From the NCBI GenBank assembly GCA_963849635.1, contig CAWKIA010000010.1, positions 68,267 through 132,266 on the forward strand: a stretch of DNA of 64,000 bases, given 5' to 3'. The position numbers were made by a program, and so were the translations under genes. Source of the stretch: CAVRUD01 sp963849635 (GTDB taxonomy: Bacteria > Chloroflexota > Chloroflexia > Thermomicrobiales > UBA6265). Of this stretch, positions 28,336-35,843 are shown in pieces; the first letter of the stretch is position 1; each line of letters begins with the position of its first letter. Under the pieces are notes generated by a model. It made no database searches, was not told the DNA's origin, and worked only from the letters and a program-made list of their open reading frames with translations.

Positions 28336-28863
28336 GTGTATGGCTCCACGACCCGAAACGTTCGGGCCAGGACAGGACAGTCCGCCAGGTATCGATCGCG
28401 CACTGCGGTCTACAGCAGCGACACGCCCGATCCATTTGCGGTAAACCCGATCCGGCGCTCGTTCGGATTAGTCCTCGTATGCAGCGTGACGATTTTTGGG
28501 CCGCTCGCGATCGGCGGATCGGTGGCGATGTCGGTGATGGTGTCAGTCGGCTGGCTCGCCGTCACCGGACTCGTGATCGGCACGCCGATCCTGATCTGGA
28601 GCCTGGTCGAAGAAGGCATTGACCTCATCCGGACGCGGCTCCGCCCAACCGTCGATCAACTGCAACTTTCGCCCCGGGTGGTGCATGTTCTCACCCGGCA
28701 CGGGTACCAGGAGATCGACGCGGTCGACAACGCGTCGGATACGACGCTGCTCTTGTTGTCCAATATGGATGCGCGCGGGCTGCGCGAAGTACGGCGGGCG
28801 ATCAACCTCTGGAAGTACCGCCGCTGGCAGGATCAGGGCTTCCCAGCAACTGGATTCGACTAG
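28336..28863 (+). CDS. membrane protein with RNA-polymerase alpha-CTD-like helix-hairpin-helix tail
   Basis: A 175-residue protein. Two hydrophobic helices lie at about 43-64 and 67-92, separated by a tight turn. After a basic linker (LIRTRLRP) residues 103-157 read like the alpha C-terminal domain of RNA polymerase: LRPTVDQLQLSPRVVHVL, then GYQEIDAVDNASDTTLLLL, then SNMDARGLREVRRAI. The spacing of Leu, Asp, Ser and Leu positions follows the RpoA CTD closely. GGAGG lies about 10 bases before GTG 28336. Function unknown; the domain could bind DNA or protein at the membrane. The gene converges on rex with a 5-base gap. Confidence 0.65.
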   Translation: MYGSTTRNVRARTGQSARYRSRTAVYSSDTPDPFAVNPIRRSFGLVLVCSVTIFGPLAIGGSVAMSVMVSVGWLAVTGLVIGTPILIWSLVEEGIDLIRTRLRPTVDQLQLSPRVVHVLTRHGYQEIDAVDNASDTTLLLLSNMDARGLREVRRAINLWKYRRWQDQGFPATGFD

Positions 28864-28868
28864 GGGCA

Positions 28869-29549
28869 TCAGTCGATATCTTGATCGTCCAGGTCCGGAT
28901 CTCCGTGATCTCCAAGATAGTAGGTCATCGACTGGAGCGCGCTGACCGGATCGATCTCCCGTACGGTAACCCCGGACGGGACTTTGAGCACGACCGGAGC
29001 GTAGTTCAGGATTGCTTGAACCCCGCCGGCGATCATCTGGTCCGCCACACTCTGGGCGACGGCGGCCGGGACGGCGACAATGCCAATCTTGATGCCCCGT
29101 TCCTGAATGACCTTCGTGATTTGGTCGTCCGGCAGGACCGTCAGCTCTCCGACCTCCTGGCCGACGCGATCGGCAAAATGGTCGAACAGCGCCACGATGT
29201 TGAACGATTCATCGGCAAATCCACGGTAGCGCACGATGGCTCGGCCGAGATTGCCCAGTCCCGCGAGGGCCACGTCCCACTGCCTGTCCAATCCAAGGAT
29301 CGATGCAATGGTCTCCGCCAGGTAAGCGGTGTCGTAGCCCTTGCCCTGCTTACCGAACTTGCCAAAGTAGGACAGGTCGCGGCGAATTTGGGCGGCCGTC
29401 ACCCCAATGTGTTTTGCCAGATCATCCGACGAGATCGACGAGATGCCCCGCTCGTGCAAGTCACGCAGCGTGCGGACATAAACCGGCAACCGGCGGATGA
29501 CGATGTCGGGAATCTGGGCCGTCTCGTGGCCGGGCTGAAGCGCTATCAC
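28869..29549 (-). CDS. rex: redox-sensing transcriptional repressor Rex
   Basis: Rex senses the NADH/NAD ratio and represses fermentation and respiration genes when NAD is high. The winged helix is clear: IPDIVIRRLPVYVRTLRDL, SSDDLAKHIGVTAAQIRRDLSYFGKFGKQGKGY (split by a short turn). The Rossmann domain has VALAGLGNLGRAIVRY, and the C-terminus ends with NYAPVVLKVPSGV and SALQSMTYYLG. About 226 residues with an acidic tail. GTG 29549 is chosen, with GAGGAG about 7 bases upstream; a longer form from GTG 29648 would add an atypical 33-residue Gly/Arg/Pro-rich leader. Confidence 0.93.
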   Translation of the reverse strand: MIALQPGHETAQIPDIVIRRLPVYVRTLRDLHERGISSISSDDLAKHIGVTAAQIRRDLSYFGKFGKQGKGYDTAYLAETIASILGLDRQWDVALAGLGNLGRAIVRYRGFADESFNIVALFDHFADRVGQEVGELTVLPDDQITKVIQERGIKIGIVAVPAAVAQSVADQMIAGGVQAILNYAPVVLKVPSGVTVREIDPVSALQSMTYYLGDHGDPDLDDQDID

Positions 29550-29640
29550 ACTCCGCTCCTCATGCGGCCGTCCACCAGCGGGGATCGCGCCTGCGCGACC
29601 GCCTCGGTCTGGTATTTGGGGATCGCGCCCACGGCGACCT

Positions 29641-29703
29641 AGATTCACAAACGGGACCGCCGACCCTACGTGCTGGTCTGCCCATTAGTGCGAAGATTCA
29701 CAA
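29641..29703. promoter_or_regulatory. two direct copies of a Rex half-site upstream of rex
   Basis: AGATTCACAA occurs at 29641-29650 and again at 29694-29703. On the minus strand each is TTGTGAATCT, which contains the exact 7-base half (TTGTGAA) of the known Rex operator TTGTGAA-N4-TTCACAA. They lie 92-155 bases upstream of the chosen rex start, in a place suited to autoregulation. They are direct, not inverted, so binding is uncertain. Confidence 0.35.
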
Positions 29704-29750
29704 GTATAGCGCGACTGCCAATGCCGAGACTCTCTCGTGTACGTCGCGGC

Positions 29751-30161
29751 TTATTCGTCCCAGAACGTGCGATGAAACTCTTCGCTATCGTAGTAGCCGA
29801 CGATGCTAACGATGCGGCCCGATGAGACCCGGATCACCGCCATTTGCTCAGCGATCCGCTGCCGGTCATGGACAGCGTCGTACTCCCGGAAGATGTACTG
29901 CACCGCGGCCCGATCGGCCGTGGCGATCACGTCCATCACTTCCCAACGGGCCGTCGGGTAGGACGAAACGACCGACCCGAAATAGGCGAGGATCTCGTCC
30001 GCCGGTCGGACGGCTTCCCGATGTGGTTGCGCACGGAAACTGGCGAACTCGGCCAGCGTTGCCCGCAGGCGCCGGGGGTCGCGCGCGTCCAGAGCTGCGA
30101 AGAACTCGCGCCCTAATTCCTCGGCGGTGGGCAGCGACGAACCGGGACTGACGGAATCCAC
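29751..30161 (-). CDS. SnoaL/NTF2-like protein
   Basis: A 136-residue single-domain protein of the NTF2-like superfamily (cone-shaped alpha+beta barrel). Features are the N-terminal helix AEELGREFFAALDARDPRRLRATLAE, then FRAQPHREAVRPADEILAYF, SSYPTARWEVMDVIATADRA and the C-terminal strands VIRVSSGRIVSIVGYYD. Many relatives are isomerases or hydrolases with unknown substrates. GTG 30161 follows GGAGG with 8-base spacing. It is followed, 19 bases upstream in genome terms, by the DinB-like gene on the same strand. Confidence 0.75.
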   Translation of the reverse strand: MDSVSPGSSLPTAEELGREFFAALDARDPRRLRATLAEFASFRAQPHREAVRPADEILAYFGSVVSSYPTARWEVMDVIATADRAAVQYIFREYDAVHDRQRIAEQMAVIRVSSGRIVSIVGYYDSEEFHRTFWDE

Positions 30162-30180
30162 CTAGCGACCTCCCCGCTGC

Positions 30181-30813
30181 CTAGTTGCGGGTCTCGCTTG
30201 GGTTCAGCTGAAGCAACTCGGAGAGGTGTACACGCTGAGCGGATGCAAGCCCCTCACGCGCGCCGGTCCGATCCAACGCTTCGTCGATCTGGGCAAGGAT
30301 GTTGTAGTCGTGGGAAAGCAAGTGCTCAGCGAGCCCGCGGAGCGTCCAGTCATGCTCGCGCCGGCTAATGCCGCTGCGTGACCAAGCATCGTTCGGGAGG
30401 TTTCGCAGCAAGGAAACAGTGCTCTGGCGCAAGCGGCGGAATTCGGCCATCACGGTCAGCGGAGAGTGGCGCATGTCTTGCTCAAGCTGGACGCTTGTGC
30501 GCGTGAAGATCGGAAGTTGGTCCAGGTCGGGATTGGTCCGGACAGAAACCAGGTACATCTTGGGGAAGGTGTGTAACTCCTCGTCGCGCAGCTGGATGAG
30601 CAGGTCCTTGACGGACGGCTCGCCGCGGCGCGTCGCCCGGGTCAACTTGGTTGCGTCGTGGACTGGCGTCAACCAGCGCGACAGGTGATTGATGGTGTAG
30701 TGCAACCGGATCACAACCGAGTCGCTGCTTAGTCTGCGCAACTCGTCCGGCTGGATCACGGCCGTTCCGAAGCGGTTGCGATTAGGGGCCGAAAAAAGCC
30801 CGGTTCGATCTGC
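30181..30813 (-). CDS. DinB/mycothiol-dependent-type four-helix protein
   Basis: About 210 residues, all-helical. The C-terminal part (MAEFRRLRQSTVSLLRNL, then WSRSGISRREHDWTLRGLAEHLLSHDYNILAQID divided by a turn) has the DinB-superfamily pattern with spaced histidines that can hold a divalent metal. The N-terminal half has a first helix pair (SVVIRLHYTINHLSRWL). ATG 30813 follows GGAGGTGGGGAAG; GTG 30861 would add 16 residues. DinB-like proteins act as thiol S-transferases in Firmicutes and Chloroflexota (bacillithiol/mycothiol), but the role here is not known. Confidence 0.65.
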   Translation of the reverse strand, partial: ADRTGLFSAPNRNRFGTAVIQPDELRRLSSDSVVIRLHYTINHLSRWLTPVHDATKLTRATRRGEPSVKDLLIQLRDEELHTFPKMYLVSVRTNPDLDQLPIFTRTSVQLEQDMRHSPLTVMAEFRRLRQSTVSLLRNLPNDAWSRSGISRREHDWTLRGLAEHLLSHDYNILAQIDEALDRTGAREGLASAQRVHLSELLQLNPSETRN

Positions 30814-30944
30814 CATCCGCTTCCCCACCTCCGCCACACTGCGGTCTTCACCGCTGCTCACCGTTCCCGGGCACGTCCGATTCGGCCACGAGTGATCTTA
30901 CTGGACCAGCGCCCCGGCGTGCCGCACACATGCCGTACCGCGAT

Positions 30945-31445
30945 TTACGCGAGCGCGTCTCTGGCCTGGTCGAGATGTTCCTGGTCGTGATCGCACATGT
31001 GGTCCGCCAACCAGTGCAACGTGACATCACCAAACGTACCGTGTCGAGCGGGCCGCTCCCACTCACCGGTGTTTAGCCCCTTGAGGAGGGCAACCGTCTC
31101 GGCCCGGCTACCACGGAACTGTGTGAGGGTGTTTTTGGGTTCCTGCCCGCGATAGTCGCGCTCGATTGGCCACAGTTCGTCATCTTGCACTGGCAAGAAT
31201 GGGTTTTCTTCGTTGCCGACCGTCTTGAGCCGATCGAGAAAGACCTCTTCCCAGTCGCGGAGATGCGCCAAAATCTCGACCACACCCCAGCCTCCGTCGC
31301 GCGACGGTTGCAGGAGATCCTCCAGATCCCGGTCTTTGAGTAAACGAGCGAGGTCATCGGGCGCGGTGGGAAGCGAGGACAGGATCGCGTCGCGCGTGCG
31401 CTTCGGCACACCGACAACGATCTCTTCAAACTTATTCACAGCCAA
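30945..31445 (-). CDS. DinB-family (DfsB-type) damage-inducible-like protein
   Basis: A 166-residue four-helix-bundle protein. DinB signatures: GGWGVVEILAHLRDWEEVFLDR with the first metal His, an intermediate histidine in ARHGTFGDVTLHWLADHM, and DHDQEHLDQARDAL with the last. Three such histidines form the metal site in the family. The start is TTG 31445, or GTG 31439 two codons in; neither has a strong ribosome site. It sits in a row of minus-strand genes with the NTF2-like and other DinB-like gene, spaced 130 bases apart. Confidence 0.8.
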   Translation of the reverse strand: MAVNKFEEIVVGVPKRTRDAILSSLPTAPDDLARLLKDRDLEDLLQPSRDGGWGVVEILAHLRDWEEVFLDRLKTVGNEENPFLPVQDDELWPIERDYRGQEPKNTLTQFRGSRAETVALLKGLNTGEWERPARHGTFGDVTLHWLADHMCDHDQEHLDQARDALA

Positions 31446-31517
31446 TGCTCAAATGGGTCCGTCCAAACGTGATCGACCGGATGACTTCAAGCATGCTTGC
31501 TGCTCCTCGCGACCAGC

Positions 31518-31970
31518 TCAAGACCGTGGATCGGACCCGCTGCTAACTGGGACCTCGGCGGGCCGAGAAGCAGCACGATCACCAAGCCACCATGCTCGAA
31601 GATCCGGTACATCCCCCGCCAGGGACACGATAACCATGAGTGCCTCAGGGTAGCGAAATTCCCGCATATCTGTTCGCGAAGGCGATGCCGGCCCGACTGG
31701 ATGAGAATGCACGATTCCACCCAGATTCCAGCCATGTTGCTCCATGTCGAGAAATGACCTGAGGACCTCATCCGGGGCCATAGTATACCGAGTTGGCGAG
31801 CAATCCAGGTTGGTACCAGGGTAATACCAGGTCGCAATGCGGCTCTGCCCGCTCAAATCTTGCGAGACAGCCAGGAGTCCGACACCTTCCAACGGTGCAA
31901 CTGACCGCAGGTGGGAGACGATCTGTTCTTTCAATCCGGGCGGCAGTACGAGGCTATCTGGGCGTTCCAC
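31518..31970 (-). CDS. stand-alone JAMM/MPN (Mov34) metallopeptidase-like protein
   Basis: A 150-residue prokaryotic JAB1/MPN+ domain. All JAMM residues are present: Glu28 in the first strand region (PLEGVGLLAVS), then GIVHSHP with His88 and His90, and after exactly seven residues Ser98-x2-Asp101 (SPSRTD). Such enzymes remove ubiquitin-like modifiers or process sulfur-carrier proteins (for example Mec+). No ThiS/MoaD-like or E1-like gene is adjacent. GTG 31970 chosen; GAGG lies about 11 bases upstream. It is divergent from the M1 peptidase across about 100 bases. Confidence 0.88.
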   Translation of the reverse strand: MERPDSLVLPPGLKEQIVSHLRSVAPLEGVGLLAVSQDLSGQSRIATWYYPGTNLDCSPTRYTMAPDEVLRSFLDMEQHGWNLGGIVHSHPVGPASPSRTDMREFRYPEALMVIVSLAGDVPDLRAWWLGDRAASRPAEVPVSSGSDPRS

Positions 31971-32071
31971 CGTTGCGCAAGACCTCGATCGTGGGCACAG
32001 AGCGAGCACCTCCGTGCGCTACACTCCCTTCGCGGCGTTTCAGCAATACTGCTCTGCCAAAGTAGGAGACT

Positions 32072-33670
32072 ATGGGGCACTCCCGATTCAATCCATGCGC
32101 CAGGTCGGCGATTGTGGCCTCCTGCCTAATCGCGCTACTTACCTTCGGACAAGTGATCGCATTGGGCGCACGAGCCAACGGACCAGGCCTCGATGACCCC
32201 ACCCTGTACGACGCGGTTCTGCCGGATCAACAAGCCGAGGTCCTCGACGAGACGGCGGGCCAACTGTCGAGCTACCACATTTTCGCCAGTATTTCCCCCG
32301 GTGAGCCGGATGTCATCGAAGGCACCGTCGATCTTCGCTTCGTCAATACCACCGGCTCGGCCCAAGAATCAGTCTTCCTTCGCCTGTACGCCAATGATCC
32401 GATCTACAGCCCGTTCGGAGTCGAACTTGGACCGGTAGAAGCCGACAGTGTGCGGGTCGCCACCGAGTTGTCGGTCAGCGACACGGTCGTTGAAGTGCCG
32501 CTGCTGGTGCCGCTCGCGGACGGACAGTCTGTTGATCTGTCGGTTCCGTTCACGACCCGGGTACCTCCGGCAGGCCAGGGCTATGGCATGTTCGGTGCAT
32601 CTGGTAACGTCGACACCCTTTCGCTCGCGCACTGGTACCCGATTTTAGCCGGATATGGCCCGGACGGTGATTGGAACCTCGATGCGCCAAGCACGATCGG
32701 CGATCCAATCTTTTCCAATGTGGCCCTGTACGATGTCGAATTCACCGCGGGCGATGACTATCGGGTGGTGACGACCGGACGCGAAACCGATAGCCAATCA
32801 GACGGAGCGGGAAGAACGGTGCACCGCTTTGTCACGGGGCCGGTTCGCGACTTCATGATGGTGGTCGATAGCAGCTACGAGGTCGTCGAAGCAGACGTCG
32901 ATGGCACCACGGTGCGCTCCTGGTTCGATCCAGGCGACCGGGACGCGGGTGAACGGGTCTTGACCTATACCGTCCAGACACTGAGCCTATTCAACGATCT
33001 GATCGGGCAGTATCCGTACGACGAACTCGACGTGGTCGAAGTGCCGGTCGGCGGTGGCGCCGCCGGGGTCGAGTTTCCCCAGCTCGTGTTGATCGCCACC
33101 TCGCTCTACCAGCGGGCCGACAGGCCAGGTACTCCCACCTTCCTCGAAAATGTGGTTGCGCACGAAGTGGTTCACCAATGGTTCTACGGCCTGGTCGGCA
33201 ACGACCAGTACTACGACGCATTCATGGACGAGGGCCTGACCAACTACCTCTCGACCGCGGTCTACTTCGAAACCCTCTACTCGCCGGAGATCGGCGCTCA
33301 GCAGGTCGACCTCTATCTGACGGTGCCGTATCTCACGGTCCTTTTCGACGAAGGGGACGAGATTGTCGATCAACGAACCGATGACTTTTCACAATCTGAC
33401 TACGGCGTCATGATCTACGGCAAAGGGGCGCTCGGGTTCGGTGCAATCCGCGAAGCGCTGGGCGATGACACATTCTTCGCCGCTCTTGGCGACTACTACC
33501 ATGAGATGCGATTCCAGATCGCCACACCGGACGATCTTCTGGCCGCCTTCGAGCAAGCGTCGGGCGAGGACCTCGGTGATCTCTGGCACCACTGGTTTGA
33601 AGCGGCCGAAGGCGAGCAGGATTTTGACGAGGACGACTTGCTCGCGTCAACGCTGGTCTTCGCCGCGTGA
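32072..33670 (+). CDS. exported M1-family aminopeptidase-like metallopeptidase
   Basis: A 532-residue gluzincin. An N-terminal signal peptide (ARSAIVASCLIALLTFGQVIALGARA) precedes a beta-sandwich domain, then the catalytic domain with HEVVHQW (His364, Glu365, His368) followed after 18 residues by Glu387 in DEGLTNYLS, the exact M1 spacing HExxH-x18-E. The GxMEN exopeptidase motif is replaced by GGGAAGVEFPQ, which is common in the short bacterial M1 group. AGGAG precedes the ATG closely. The last codon overlaps the GTG of the next gene, so both are translated together. Confidence 0.9.
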   Translation: MGHSRFNPCARSAIVASCLIALLTFGQVIALGARANGPGLDDPTLYDAVLPDQQAEVLDETAGQLSSYHIFASISPGEPDVIEGTVDLRFVNTTGSAQESVFLRLYANDPIYSPFGVELGPVEADSVRVATELSVSDTVVEVPLLVPLADGQSVDLSVPFTTRVPPAGQGYGMFGASGNVDTLSLAHWYPILAGYGPDGDWNLDAPSTIGDPIFSNVALYDVEFTAGDDYRVVTTGRETDSQSDGAGRTVHRFVTGPVRDFMMVVDSSYEVVEADVDGTTVRSWFDPGDRDAGERVLTYTVQTLSLFNDLIGQYPYDELDVVEVPVGGGAAGVEFPQLVLIATSLYQRADRPGTPTFLENVVAHEVVHQWFYGLVGNDQYYDAFMDEGLTNYLSTAVYFETLYSPEIGAQQVDLYLTVPYLTVLFDEGDEIVDQRTDDFSQSDYGVMIYGKGALGFGAIREALGDDTFFAALGDYYHEMRFQIATPDDLLAAFEQASGEDLGDLWHHWFEAAEGEQDFDEDDLLASTLVFAA

Positions 33671-35004
33671 CGTCCGGTACGCCTCTCCTCCGATGGAGCG
33701 CGTTCGGGTTGCTCCGCCGGGGCCGGACGGCGACGGCGCTGAGAACTCCTGGACTTGGGCCAGACCCTGGCGACCTGACGGTGCCGTTCACTCCGGAGCG
33801 CCTTCAAGACAGCAGCGAGGTCAATCCGCGCCACTCTCGGATCAACGCGAGCAGCGGTTCCACCCGTTCGATTGTCCTCCAGGCGCTCGCATTCGCGGCG
33901 GTCACACGGATCGCGCTGCTCGTGATCGCCTGGTGGTCACTGCGCATCTTTGGCAAACGAGCGCTCTATCCGGTCCAACTGCCCGACAGGTTTATCCCCG
34001 ACTCCTCCATCCTCGACGGCTGGGCACGCTGGGATACATCCCATTACGTGGCCGTGGCTCGCCTCGGTTACGGCGCTGACAATCCGAGTCACGAAGGCGG
34101 GGTTGGCTTCTTTCCAGTCTTCCCGATGCTGATGCGTGGCGCGACTGAGGTCATCGGCGCCGCACCAAGCGAGCGCAATCTCGCGATTGCCGCAATCGTG
34201 ATCGCCAACGTCTGTTTCGTCGGCTGTGTGGCCTTGCTCGCGGCCAACGCCGCGAGATGGGGACCGGACTTTGCCAGGAACGTGACGGTAATCTTCTGCC
34301 TGTCACCGTTCGCCTTCTTCTTCAATGTCGCTTACACGGAGTCGCTCTTTCTCCTGCTCTCTCTCGGCTCACTGGTCCTCAGCGAGCGCCGCCATTTCTG
34401 GCCGGCATCAGTTCTGGCGGCGGTCGCCTCTGGCACACGCCTGGTCGGCCTTGCTCTGACGCCGGCGTTGCTGTGGAGCGCGTGGAAGCGGGGGGCATCC
34501 CGCACGGAACTCGCCGGAATTCTGGTCATATCACCGCTAGGGACGGTCGCCTACTTCGCTTACACAGCGATTCGGTTTGATGACCCTTTTGCCTACTTCT
34601 CGGCTCAGTCAAACTGGGGCGGGTGGGATGAGCACGTCCGGTTCTACGCCGAACTCTTCCTGCGCCAACCGCGGGAGGCGATCGGCGGCGATCCGCGCCA
34701 CCTCGTCATCGTGCTCAACGTTGCCCTGGGAATATTGGCGCTGGGTCTGCTGACACAGATGCGCCGTGTGGTCGACCCCGGCCTGATGGTCTTTACGATC
34801 CTGCTGGTGGTCGTTCAGTTCGCCTTTACCTGGGTGTCGCTCGGCCGTTATCTGTTACCGGCCGCCGGGCTCTACTTTGCCTTCGCCGCTCTCTTTGCCC
34901 GACCGGCCTGGAGAGGCTGGCCACGCGACGCCACCTTGGCCGTCTCAACACTGCTCCTCGGAGTCCTGACTGCCCTCTTCGCCCACGGCTTTTGGGTCGT
35001 TTAG
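33667..35004 (+). CDS. PIG-V/GT-C-type mannosyltransferase-like integral membrane protein
   Basis: A 445-residue protein with about ten transmembrane helices from residue 75 on. The first loop has the PIG-V/GT-C signature SILDGWARWDTSHYVAVARL, with the acidic residue needed to bind a polyprenyl-linked sugar donor; NVAYTESLFLLLSLGSL and ASGTRLVGLALTPAL follow as in glycosylphosphatidylinositol mannosyltransferase 2 relatives. The first 65 residues are soluble and low-complexity. GTG 33667 overlaps the M1 stop as GTGA. It probably mannosylates a lipid or protein at the outer face of the membrane (inference). Confidence 0.83.
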   Translation: MTSGTPLLRWSAFGLLRRGRTATALRTPGLGPDPGDLTVPFTPERLQDSSEVNPRHSRINASSGSTRSIVLQALAFAAVTRIALLVIAWWSLRIFGKRALYPVQLPDRFIPDSSILDGWARWDTSHYVAVARLGYGADNPSHEGGVGFFPVFPMLMRGATEVIGAAPSERNLAIAAIVIANVCFVGCVALLAANAARWGPDFARNVTVIFCLSPFAFFFNVAYTESLFLLLSLGSLVLSERRHFWPASVLAAVASGTRLVGLALTPALLWSAWKRGASRTELAGILVISPLGTVAYFAYTAIRFDDPFAYFSAQSNWGGWDEHVRFYAELFLRQPREAIGGDPRHLVIVLNVALGILALGLLTQMRRVVDPGLMVFTILLVVVQFAFTWVSLGRYLLPAAGLYFAFAALFARPAWRGWPRDATLAVSTLLLGVLTALFAHGFWVV

Positions 35005-35696
35005 AGCGCCGCCCTCTCGATCTTATGTAGACCTATACGTTGGACAATAGCCGCTTCGAGCGTGTCGAGCGGACCCGTGAGCGGCTTGCCTGTTTCCGAC
35101 CCAGCCCTTTTGGCGGCCGCAGTCATCGACAACTGAGCGGCAAAGAGCGTTCCGGTCGCCTCGCGTTCAATCCGCTCTCCAAGGCGAGCAGTGAGGAGAT
35201 CGTCGTGTTCAGCCTGGCGCCCGGACATGAACAGGTCGAACGCGGCGGGAATCAGTTCGGATGATGCGTTGAGGGAGGCGGGCGCCGTTTCGGCGTACGC
35301 TGTCAATCGTCCCATCGTCGCCGCCACCGTGCCCGGGTTGGTAAAGAGAAGCATCTGCGGACCGGTCGCCCGGCAGACCGCCGCAAAGAACGGCTCGTCG
35401 ATCGTGATAATCGGGATTGCGATGCCGAGTTCCGATTCCGGGGGCATCGCCGCGGAGTAGGCGGTGCAGGTAATCACGATGCCGTCCACACCGCTTTCGG
35501 CGATCCACTCCAGCTGATCTCGCACCCGTTGCTGGGCCCGCTCTGCCGCAAAATTAGGATCGACCCCGATCCTGCGCACCAACGCCGGGTCGACAAAATG
35601 GGAAGCTTCAGCCTCATAGCCGCTAAGCAGACCGTCCAGGTAGCCAATATTGCCGTGGTGCGCATGCAGACATCCGAGCCGCTTCTTCTCGGTCAC
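35001..35696 (-). CDS. Asp/Glu/hydantoin racemase superfamily protein
   Basis: About 231 residues. The first catalytic-like region is GCLHAHHGNIGYL instead of a Cys-containing TN motif, and the second catalytic cysteine lies in GIVITCTAYSAAMPP. This arrangement suggests a divergent or single-cysteine member, perhaps a decarboxylase-like or isomerase relative. GTG 35696 is chosen, with GGAGG 7 bases upstream; a longer form begins at 35747. Its TAA stop overlaps the TAG of the mannosyltransferase gene in a convergent arrangement (35001-35004). Confidence 0.75.
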   Translation of the reverse strand: MTEKKRLGCLHAHHGNIGYLDGLLSGYEAEASHFVDPALVRRIGVDPNFAAERAQQRVRDQLEWIAESGVDGIVITCTAYSAAMPPESELGIAIPIITIDEPFFAAVCRATGPQMLLFTNPGTVAATMGRLTAYAETAPASLNASSELIPAAFDLFMSGRQAEHDDLLTARLGERIEREATGTLFAAQLSMTAAAKRAGSETGKPLTGPLDTLEAAIVQRIGLHKIERAAL

Positions 35697-35843
35697 GACC
35701 TTGCCTCCGGTTCGAACGACCACCGCGCCTTTGCGTCCCGTCCACATCAGAACCCGCCAGTGACAATCTCCCCGTACACTACCGCGCGCGCGGCAAACGC
35801 GCAGCCGACTTCACGCCTACCGAGTTCTCCTGGAGGGAAGATC

